A DNA stretch of 55,000 nt, taken from Woeseia sp. GTDB taxonomy: Bacteria > Pseudomonadota > Gammaproteobacteria > Steroidobacterales > UBA11654. Numbering within the stretch: the first letter of the stretch is position 1; the number at the start of each line of letters is the position of its first letter. Shown one piece after another: positions 48,502-55,000 of the stretch. The notes under the pieces are model-generated. The model ran no database searches, was not told the DNA's origin, and was given only the letters and a program-made list of their open reading frames with translations. Both the position numbers and the translations under genes were made by a program. The DNA lies in the NCBI GenBank assembly GCA_019653755.1, contig BPCL01000008.1, positions 1 to 55,000 of the forward strand, in the 5' to 3' direction.

Positions 48502-50278
48502 TTAACCGTTGGGGAAATAAACAAAACCAATATTTATTTTTCTGTTCGGAGTCATATAACCATTTGCGAGTGTGTACTTTTCATTGCTCAGATTCGTTAT
48601 TGATCCATTAAAAATCCAATTGCTATTAAGACGATACTGAATTGAGGCATTGGCTAAAGTGTAAGCCCCTAGAAGCAGCGCCTCCAAAATCGTTTCTCGA
48701 TGAATTTTTTTCTAAGTTTACATTCATTGTTAGTTTGTCAAATGTACGTCTTAAACCCATATTCATTGAATTCTTTGGTCGTCGAAGTAACTGGGTAGAA
48801 GTTGTTAAGTTTTTAGGATCTTGCAGTGTGGCATTAAGGCTTAGAACCCAATTATTTATTTCTTTTTCAAAGATAGCATCAAACCCAGAAGTCTTTGACT
48901 CTTCAATATTGTAGAGCCTGAAATCACTATAGTTAAAGGCAACAAGATCTTTGATCCTATTATCGAAGTAGCGAAGGTCAAAATTGGTAGAGGAATTAGG
49001 TTGGTAATTAAGACCAACACTTATTTTTTCTGAATATTCAGGACGAAGAGAGGGATTGCCACCAAAACCATAGAGATCAAAAGAAGAGGGATTCCTATGA
49101 GCTTTACCTGCGCTGAATAATAATCTTGTTTTAGGGTTAATTCGATAACCGTACTCTAAATTCCAACTTATTTTATCTTCGATATTTTCTTTATTATTTA
49201 GCCTTAAAGCTATCAGAAATTGGTTTTTCCCTGATAAAAAGATATTTTCAAGAAACACAGCTGTGTTACTCAACTCAGAATCAATGCCTAAACCATAATT
49301 GCTGGCCTCAAATTCTTCGTTTTCAAAAGTAATTCCAGCTAGCAACTGGTTATTCGGATTCCATTTCAGATTATTTTTCCACTCAAGAATAAATTTTTTA
49401 GAATGATTAAAATCATTACTGTCGTTCTGATCAAGGAAATCTTTATTGATTCCCAGATGCAGACTCGATGTCCATGCTTCATTTTTTTTCTGGTCAAAAT
49501 TGAAGCTAACTGCAGTATTATCGAAGTCTTGGCTGATTGGGTTAAAGAAGAAATCAAGGTAGTCAGTGGTTCCCTGGCTGTTCCAGATACTCGCTTTTAA
49601 AGTTGATCTGTCCCACTGTTGATCAAAGAACCCTTTAACCGATGTATTATCATGAGGACTATTGATATTGCTACCTTCTTTACTAGGAAAGCCAGCTGTA
49701 TCGTAATGATTCAATTGCAGTCCCATACGACCATCGAGGACTTCTGTCGACGCGAAAAGATTGGTTACTTTAGTGTTATCTGATCCGGATTTGAACCCTA
49801 TATTTACACCTTGCTGATTCCGTTTAGTGAATATATGAATTACACCGCCAACAGCATTTGATCCATACAAGGATGCCCTTGGGGACTTAACTATTTCAAT
49901 CTTTTCGATCATATCTGGGTGAATATTCTGAACTGCAGCTATGCCTGTTGCCGAGTCATTAATCGCTATTCCATCAACCAGAATTAAGACTTGATTACTA
50001 TTTGACCCTTGAATAAAAATTGAAGTTAATTGCCCTGGCCCGCCATTTGTAGAAATATTAATTCCAGCAACAGAACTCAGCAATTCAGCAATTCCATTAA
50101 CTCCGGATAATTCAATATCTAACTGATCGAGCACTACAACAGGAGCAATAATCTGATCAGCTGAAAGTTCATTCTTAGTGGCAGTAACAATCAGTTCATC
50201 GATGCTTGTAGAATCTTGGGCTGAAATTGATGGGGAGAAGATCAGAAGTAAAAATGCTAGAGAAAAATTTTGACTCAT
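48502..50278 (-). CDS. btuB: BtuB-like TonB-dependent cobalamin receptor (one frameshift)
   Basis: An outer-membrane receptor of about 590 residues. It has a signal peptide (NFSLAFLLLIFSPSISAQ), TonB box (IDELIVTATKNEL), plug motifs (GGPGQLTSIFIQGSNSNQVL, LVDGIAINDSATG, IVKSPRASLYGSNAVGGV) and barrel strands. The main frame runs off at about 48660; shifting gives LGAYTLANASIQYRLN, ITNLSNEKYTLANGY and a terminal FVYFPNG stop at 48502. The short size and the cobalamin riboswitch 90 bp upstream identify it as a vitamin B12 receptor. An AAGGAA ribosome site precedes the ATG. Confidence 0.92.
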
Positions 50279-50369
50279 TGGTATTCCTTACCTTAATAAT
50301 TATTAATTAATTATGCGATGGATAGGCTAAACCTATAATGAGAAAGCGTACCCACCGTACTTTTTTATT

Positions 50370-50513
50370 GAGTAGGTCTCCGGGCTGACAAGAATTTTCT
50401 CCTATACACCTTCCCATCTTTCGACAGTGGTTGAAGAGTTTTAATCTTCAGTATGGAGTTAACTTGATCACCGTTGCGGGGGCAGCGTTGGATTTTTTGT
50501 CACCAACTTCCCA
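50370..50513 (-). ncRNA. Cobalamin riboswitch
   Basis: On the minus strand, going 5' to 3', the segment has GGGAAGTTGGTG, the CGCTGCCCCCGCAACGG core (about 50472-50487), the B12-box area CCACTG ... GGGAAGGTG (about 50408-50430) and the closing GTCAGCCCGGAGACCTAC (50372-50389). These are the conserved parts of the AdoCbl riboswitch in the usual order and spacing. It lies about 90 bp upstream of the btuB-like start and probably lowers expression of the downstream run when cobalamin is plentiful. Confidence 0.93.
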
Positions 50514-50573
50514 AACAGTTCATTAACTGAAACTCAATGACGGTATATTAATACCTATTAACTGAATTGTAAA

Positions 50574-51242
50574 TTAGGGTTGTAATCTTTTGATTACCCA
50601 ATCATTTGATGCCTCAAAGCCTGAAGAGGTTGTGGCGAGCTTTCTCTTAAAAGATAATCGATCATGAAAGCGATCTTTTTGATTCAGCCATAACTCTATC
50701 TCGCTAATCCATATTCGATAACCACCCCAGAATTCAGGTCTAGGAATATTGATCTCTGATGATTCTAGTTCGCTTTCTTTAACATTAAATTTATCCATGG
50801 CTTGTTGAAATTGATTATCAAGCGATTCCCTATCTTCAACAATTTGACTTTGATGGCTTGCCCAGGCTGAGAGTTGGCTTCCAATATCTCTGCTAGCAAA
50901 ATAATTATCACTCTCAACCTCTGGCGATTTAACTATTATTCCTCGGACTCTGACTTGATAACCAAAAGCATCCCAATGAAACAATCCAGAGCATTCGTTA
51001 TTAACTGCAATCTCCTTGGATTTATTAGACTGATAATTTGTGTAAAAAACCAAATAACCTAATTCTTCATTGATCTCTTTACAGAGCACCATGCGTGAAT
51101 TAGGTCTACCGTTAGCATCAATAGTTGATATTGACATCGAATTTGGGTTTGGCTGAATTTTTGACTGTGCCACCTCATCCATCCATTCTTTTAAAATTAA
51201 GAGAGGATTCTTTTTATCACTTTTTCTTATCTCAGAGACCAT
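50574..51242 (-). CDS. pdxH: Pyridoxamine 5'-phosphate oxidase
   Basis: An FMN enzyme that oxidises pyridoxamine/pyridoxine phosphate to PLP. The 222-residue protein has NPNSMSISTIDANGRPNSRM, VLCKEINEELGYLVFYTNYQ, SNKSKEIAVN, LFHWDAFGYQVRVRGII, QLSAWASHQSQIVEDRESL and FWGGYRIWISEIELWLNQ. All segments match PdxH. It sits between the riboswitch-led run and divergent tyrA. Confidence 0.96.
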   Translation of the reverse strand: MVSEIRKSDKKNPLLILKEWMDEVAQSKIQPNPNSMSISTIDANGRPNSRMVLCKEINEELGYLVFYTNYQSNKSKEIAVNNECSGLFHWDAFGYQVRVRGIIVKSPEVESDNYFASRDIGSQLSAWASHQSQIVEDRESLDNQFQQAMDKFNVKESELESSEINIPRPEFWGGYRIWISEIELWLNQKDRFHDRLSFKRKLATTSSGFEASNDWVIKRLQP

Positions 51243-51259
51243 AAACTAAATAGATGTTT

Positions 51260-51268
51260 TGCTATAAT
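51260..51268 (+). promoter_or_regulatory. Candidate extended -10 promoter for tyrA
   Basis: TGCTATAAT is a perfect extended -10 element (TGn plus consensus hexamer). No good -35 box lies upstream, as is common for extended -10 promoters. Transcription would begin near 51275, leaving a leader of about 78 nt before tyrA. Confidence 0.5.
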
Positions 51269-51352
51269 TATCACTTCAACACAATAATAGAATCAGATTA
51301 TCAAGAATAGGAAGTTAAATACAAAAACAAAATGATTATTCTGTGTAGATAA

Positions 51353-52444
51353 ATGAAAGATTTAGAAAAATTAAGATCACAGCTAAGTGAGGTGGATTTA
51401 AAAATTATTGATTTAATCCATCAGCGACAAGTTTTGGCTGAAGAAATAGGAGCTTATAAAAGAGAGAAAGGTCAACCCACTAGGGACTACATTAGGGAAA
51501 AGCAAGTTATTGATTTGGCTCAATCGCGAGCAAGTAGTTTAGATCTAGACAAAGAAATGGTTGTCGACTTGATGCAACTTCTTATAAAGAGCTCACTGAA
51601 AACACAAGAGTTTGCTCGGGTAAAAGAAGAAGGTCAGGGCAGTGGCAAGAAAGCTCTTGTTATTGGTGGAGCAGGAAGAATGGGAGGTTGGTTTGCCGAG
51701 TTCTTGATGCTTCAAGGTTACAGCGTCGACATAGCTGATCCAAATGCAACGGACTCTTTGTCCAAACATTTCCTATCTTGGGAAGACACTGAGGATGATT
51801 ATACGATCTCAGTGGTTGCTGCACCCTTAAGGCAATCAATAGAAATACTACAGGGAATGCTGAGATCAAATAGACAGGGAATAATCTTTGATATTGCGTC
51901 GATTAAATCTCCTATTCAAAACATATTAAAAGATATGGTTGATCAAGGGATGAGAGTAACATCCATTCATCCCATGTTTGGCCCAGATAGCAATCTTTTA
52001 ACCGGTAAGCAGATTATTTTTATGGACATCGATCAGCACGATAGCCAGCAAACAGTTAAGAAACTATTTGAATCAACAACCGCACAGCTAATTGAAATGT
52101 CCATCGAAAATCATGATTATGCAATTTCTTATGTTCTCGGACTGTCTCATATGGTTAATATTGCATTTGCTAAGGTTTTAGCTTCAAGTGAGGGCGAGAG
52201 AGAATCGCTTCCTGAGTTATCAAGTACCACCTTTAAAGACCAGTTGAATGTTGCAAAAAGAGTAACGGATGAGAATCCACATTTATATTATGAAATTCAA
52301 CATCTCAATGAACATAGCCTAAAAACAATTCAAGAGCTCAATACAGCCATAAGTGATATAACTGAAGCAATTACTCAAGGCCATGAAGAAGACTTTGTCG
52401 CAATGATGGAAAAAGGCCAATCGTATTTTGTAAAGGGTAAATAG
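51353..52444 (+). CDS. tyrA: Bifunctional chorismate mutase/prephenate dehydrogenase
   Basis: The T-protein of tyrosine synthesis, 363 residues. An AroQ-type chorismate mutase domain (LEKLRSQLSEVDLKIIDLIH, VLAEEIGAYKREKGQPTRD, about residues 1-90) is fused to a prephenate dehydrogenase: ALVIGGAGRMGGWFAEFLML, ISVVAAPLRQSIEIL, IFDIASIKSPI, VTSIHPMFGPD and YVLGLSHMVNIAFAK. This enteric-type fusion supports a gammaproteobacterial origin. rppH follows after 16 bp. Confidence 0.96.
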   Translation: MKDLEKLRSQLSEVDLKIIDLIHQRQVLAEEIGAYKREKGQPTRDYIREKQVIDLAQSRASSLDLDKEMVVDLMQLLIKSSLKTQEFARVKEEGQGSGKKALVIGGAGRMGGWFAEFLMLQGYSVDIADPNATDSLSKHFLSWEDTEDDYTISVVAAPLRQSIEILQGMLRSNRQGIIFDIASIKSPIQNILKDMVDQGMRVTSIHPMFGPDSNLLTGKQIIFMDIDQHDSQQTVKKLFESTTAQLIEMSIENHDYAISYVLGLSHMVNIAFAKVLASSEGERESLPELSSTTFKDQLNVAKRVTDENPHLYYEIQHLNEHSLKTIQELNTAISDITEAITQGHEEDFVAMMEKGQSYFVKGK

Positions 52445-52460
52445 ATTTAGGGTTTAAGAA

Positions 52461-52946
52461 ATGGCGGACTTAATTTTTGATGATGGGTTTCGGGCAAATG
52501 TTGGCATTGTGATTTTTAATCAAAAACAGCAAGTTTTCTTCGCCAAGAGGCGATATCAATCAGGTTGGCAATTTCCTCAAGGCGGTATTCACTTAGGAGA
52601 AAGTCCAAAAAAAGCTATGTTTAGAGAACTTCTTGAAGAAACAGGTCTTGATAAGAAAAGCGTTGAAATTATTTATGTCTCTGATCACTGGTACGATTAT
52701 CGAATACCTAAAAAGAGTATTCGAAAGCCTGCAAATGGAACAACCGTTATCGGTCAACGGCAAAAGTGGTTTTTATTAAAATTAAAAGGCGAATCACCGA
52801 ATATTTCTTTGGCTGCTAGCCCTGAACAAGAATTTGATTCTTGGAAATGGATAGCACCAGATCTATCGATAAAACAGGTCATTGGCTTCAAGCAAGATGT
52901 TTATGAAAAGGTCATAAGTGAATTTATGCCTTTTATAGATGCTTAG
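52461..52946 (+). CDS. rppH: RNA pyrophosphohydrolase
   Basis: A Nudix enzyme that removes pyrophosphate from mRNA 5' ends to start decay. The 161-residue protein has FRANVGIVIFNQKQQVFFAK, WQFPQGGIHLGESPKKAMFR with the Nudix box continuing ELLEETGL, WYDYRIPKK, GQRQKWFLLKL and EFDSWKWIAP. It follows tyrA closely, so they likely share a transcript. Confidence 0.95.
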   Translation: MADLIFDDGFRANVGIVIFNQKQQVFFAKRRYQSGWQFPQGGIHLGESPKKAMFRELLEETGLDKKSVEIIYVSDHWYDYRIPKKSIRKPANGTTVIGQRQKWFLLKLKGESPNISLAASPEQEFDSWKWIAPDLSIKQVIGFKQDVYEKVISEFMPFIDA

Positions 52947-52986
52947 AACTACTTATAATTACTTTTAGATAATTAAAAACAGAACA

Positions 52987-53319
52987 ATGCAAGAACAACC
53001 GATTATATTTACAGATTCTGCTGCACTTAAGGTGGGATCACTTTTGAAGGATGAGGAAAACTCAGATTTAAATCTCAGAGTTTATGTCACCGGAGGAGGT
53101 TGTGCTGGATTTCAGTATGGGTTTTCCTTTGATGAAAACAAAGATGACAGCGATACTGTAGTTATAAGACATGGGGTTAGTCTTATTGTGGATCCTATGA
53201 GTGTCCAGTATCTTATGGGAGCTGAAATAGATTTCCAAGAGGATCTTCAGGGCGCACGTTTTGTTATCAAAAATCCCAATGCTAATACTACTTGTAGCTG
53301 CGGATCATCATTTTCATAA
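52987..53319 (+). CDS. erpA: Iron-sulfur cluster insertion protein ErpA
   Basis: An A-type carrier that delivers Fe-S clusters to apoproteins such as isoprenoid enzymes. The 110-residue protein has [18 protein letters not shown], the first cysteine in [37 protein letters not shown] and the C-terminal pair TTCSCGSSF. Length and motifs favour ErpA over IscA. Being near anmK is common in gammaproteobacteria. Confidence 0.94.
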   Translation: MQEQPIIFTDSAALKVGSLLKDEENSDLNLRVYVTGGGCAGFQYGFSFDENKDDSDTVVIRHGVSLIVDPMSVQYLMGAEIDFQEDLQGARFVIKNPNANTTCSCGSSFS

Positions 53320-53328
53320 GATAATCTT

Positions 53329-54174
53329 TTGAAAAGAACAGTCTATGTTAATGGCTCCTTCGTCAGAGAAGATCTAGCTAATATCTCAATATTTGATAGA
53401 GGCTTCTTATTTGCTGATTCTATTTACGAAGTCACTGGAGTTATTGATTCAAAATTAGTTGATAACAACAAGCACTTGAATCGACTTAGAGATTCCTTGA
53501 AATTCATGAATATAGATTTAACGATGACAAACAAAGAAATTGAGAGTATTCAGAAAGAATTGATAGAAAAAAACGACTTAGATAACGGAGTGGTATATTT
53601 ACAAATCAGTCGAGGTTCAGAGGATAGAGATTTTTTATACTCTGAAAACATAGAACCAACAGTGGTGATGTTTACCCAAAGAAAAAATTTTTTTAAGGAT
53701 CCAAAAGCATTAAAAGGGATAACCGTAATTACTCACAAAGATAATCGGTGGAAATATAAGGACATAAAGACAACTTCACTATTAGCTAGTGTTTTGGCAA
53801 AGAATGAAGCTAAACGCAAGGGTGCTGATGACTCATGGTATACCAAAGATGGGTTTGTAACTGAGGGCGCTGCAAGCAATGCATTCATTGTTAATAAAGA
53901 AAAAGTGATTAAAACTCATCCATTATCTTCTGATATTCTCCCAGGTACCACCAGATCAACTGTATTTGAAATTGCCAAATTATTAGATTTAACTGTTAAA
54001 GAAGAGCCTTTCTCTGTTGACGAAGCTATCGATTCCGAGGAGGCATTTATAACTGGAGCAGGAACTTTAGTTGTCCCTGTGATAAAAATAAACCAATCTG
54101 TTATTGGTGACGGACAACCCGGAGAGATAACAAATGCAATTAGAGAGAAGTACTTAAGCATTGCCTTGAGTTAA
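53329..54174 (+). CDS. D-amino-acid aminotransferase (class IV)
   Basis: A fold-type IV PLP aminotransferase of 281 residues. It has VYVNGSFVREDLANISIFDR, GFLFADSIYEVTGV, LQISRGSEDRDFLYSENIEP, the PLP lysine in YKDIKTTSLLASVLAKNEA, GFVTEGAASNAFIVNKE and ILPGTTRSTVFEIA. These fit D-alanine aminotransferase, which also makes D-glutamate; a branched-chain enzyme is less likely at this length. The start is TTG at 53329, 9 bp after erpA, without a strong ribosome site. Confidence 0.87.
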   Translation: MKRTVYVNGSFVREDLANISIFDRGFLFADSIYEVTGVIDSKLVDNNKHLNRLRDSLKFMNIDLTMTNKEIESIQKELIEKNDLDNGVVYLQISRGSEDRDFLYSENIEPTVVMFTQRKNFFKDPKALKGITVITHKDNRWKYKDIKTTSLLASVLAKNEAKRKGADDSWYTKDGFVTEGAASNAFIVNKEKVIKTHPLSSDILPGTTRSTVFEIAKLLDLTVKEEPFSVDEAIDSEEAFITGAGTLVVPVIKINQSVIGDGQPGEITNAIREKYLSIALS

Positions 54175-54178
54175 TCCA

Positions 54179-54856
54179 ATGTTTTTTCCAAATAAACATC
54201 TATTTATTCATATCCCAAAGACGGGTGGGACTAGTCTGGAGTATGCGATTGCCAGTAAATATTTTCATTCTAAACAAGCCTCAATCAAGGAGGATAATCC
54301 CTATAAGAACCTTCTCAATAAAGGTCGGTTAGGAAAAGTGAATAGATCTAAAATTGAAGAAATGTCTTATGAAGAATTTACTATCCATGGGCACTTTAAA
54401 AAATTTAAAAAAGGGAAAGGAGGCCATCCTCACAGTTTTATTTCTGAATATGATGAGCATCTAGATATTGAGGATTATCTAAAATTTGCTGTTCTAAGAA
54501 ACCCTTTTGACCAAGTAGTTAGTTTGTATAATCAATTAAGAAAACAGGTTGAAATTTCTTCACTGGAATCTTTCATATTGGGCGATGAGATACACACCAT
54601 TAAAAAATACGATCACTATATTAATCAGTATGAATTTACTCACATCGATGGAGATTTTAGGGTAGATAAAGTCTTTGTATTCGATCGTTATGATAAGGCA
54701 CAAAAATTCGTTGAGGATGCTTTTAATTTAAGGATAGATAAATCTTTGAAACTTTGGAAAACTGAATATACTGATGAGTCTCTTTCAACCAAGGCAAGAG
54801 ATCATTTTGAGTCTCAACACCATAAATCAATCGAACTATATAATAGATTTATTTGA
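54179..54856 (+). CDS. Sulfotransferase family 2 domain protein
   Basis: A PAPS-dependent sulfotransferase-like protein of 225 residues. The 5'-phosphosulfate loop is FIHIPKTGGTSLEYAIASKY near the N-terminus; the 3'-phosphate motif is AVLRNPFDQVVSLYNQLRKQ at about residues 103-122. KVFVFDRYDKAQKFVED lies near the C-terminus. Such proteins sulfate glycans or other envelope molecules. It starts 4 bp after the aminotransferase and ends 5 bp before the convergent anmK stop. The acceptor is unknown. Confidence 0.84.
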   Translation: MFFPNKHLFIHIPKTGGTSLEYAIASKYFHSKQASIKEDNPYKNLLNKGRLGKVNRSKIEEMSYEEFTIHGHFKKFKKGKGGHPHSFISEYDEHLDIEDYLKFAVLRNPFDQVVSLYNQLRKQVEISSLESFILGDEIHTIKKYDHYINQYEFTHIDGDFRVDKVFVFDRYDKAQKFVEDAFNLRIDKSLKLWKTEYTDESLSTKARDHFESQHHKSIELYNRFI

Positions 54857-54861
54857 ATTAG

Positions 54862-55000
54862 TCATGGGGTGTGAATTTCACCAAGTCTGACTTTCTTTGT
54901 TGACCCTGTAACGCCTGACAGTTCTAAATCTTGATTCTTTAATCTTAGATAAGCTAGATAAGCAAAGCCAGATGCTTCAACCCATTTAGATTTTAATCCC
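54862..55000 (-). CDS. anmK: Anhydro-N-acetylmuramic acid kinase, C-terminal part
   Basis: Only the last 45 or so codons lie in the window. They read KWVEASGFAYLAYLRLKN and ELSGVTGSTKKVRLGEIHTP before a TGA at 54862-54864. WVEAxxFAxLA and the VTGAxxxxxLG-type ending are the C-terminal marks of AnmK, which phosphorylates anhydro-MurNAc in peptidoglycan recycling. Nearness to erpA is also usual. Confidence 0.85.
   Translation of the reverse strand, partial: GLKSKWVEASGFAYLAYLRLKNQDLELSGVTGSTKKVRLGEIHTP

Noticed and set aside
50340-50368. Intrinsic terminator between the riboswitch and btuB
   Set aside because: Only a 4-bp GTAC self-match with no proper U-run; control may be at translation instead.

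Overview
This is an AT-rich window, clearly below 50% GC by eye, of ordinary chromosomal DNA from a Gram-negative bacterium. It is most likely a marine gammaproteobacterium. The support is the gene order dsbD-tlpA-aroQ-accB-accC-fis-purH-purD next to groES-groEL, the gshB-yqgE-ruvX-pyrB block, yggS-proC-yggT, lipopolysaccharide core genes with a Kdo kinase, and two TonB-dependent receptors. An oligotrophic SAR86-type lineage would fit, but I cannot prove the genus from sequence alone. No rRNA, tRNA, CRISPR array, insertion sequence or phage gene was seen.

Layout. 1-10 kb (minus): purD (cut by the window edge), purH, fis, accC, accB, aroQ, a sodium/solute symporter, a medium-chain reductase, a TlpA-type thioredoxin and dsbD. 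10-12 kb (plus): groES-groEL behind a promoter with a near-perfect CIRCE operator, closed by a strong terminator. 12-18 kb: a small zinc-ribbon protein and LPS genes (two glycosyltransferases, Kdo kinase, lipid A acyltransferase) interrupted by a PLP dehydratase / ornithine-cyclodeaminase-family pair. 18-20.7 kb: msrB, a PEBP-family protein, an unknown membrane protein and a TerB-like protein. 20.7-30.5 kb (minus): one long, tightly packed run rsmE-gshB-yqgE-ruvX-pyrB-pyrK-yggS-proC-yggT-dgcA-dgcN-PepSY, joining housekeeping genes to a probable D-glutamate utilisation pair.

31.3-44.2 kb is the accessory region. It holds an extradiol-type VOC protein, an FAH-family hydrolase, an ACMSD-like amidohydrolase, an SDR, an aryl-acid adenylating enzyme, a 3-hydroxyisobutyrate-dehydrogenase-like protein, YciI, an MFS transporter, a zinc-binding reductase, a TonB receptor, a probable SRPBCC protein and a membrane-anchored deiodinase-like thioredoxin-fold protein. 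Together they look like an uptake-plus-degradation system for an aromatic or other cyclic acid of unknown identity. 44.2-50.5 kb (minus) is a six-gene run behind a cobalamin riboswitch: btuB-type receptor, PduO-type adenosyltransferase, LLM flavoprotein, tandem DsbA-like protein, SDR and HAD phosphatase. 50.5-55 kb: pdxH, tyrA, rppH, erpA, a D-amino-acid aminotransferase, a sulfotransferase and the end of anmK.

Many genes carry single-base frame breaks while both halves stay well conserved. They are densest at 1-1340. They most likely reflect base-calling errors in a low-coverage assembly, so spans below cover the whole reconstructed gene and each break is stated.
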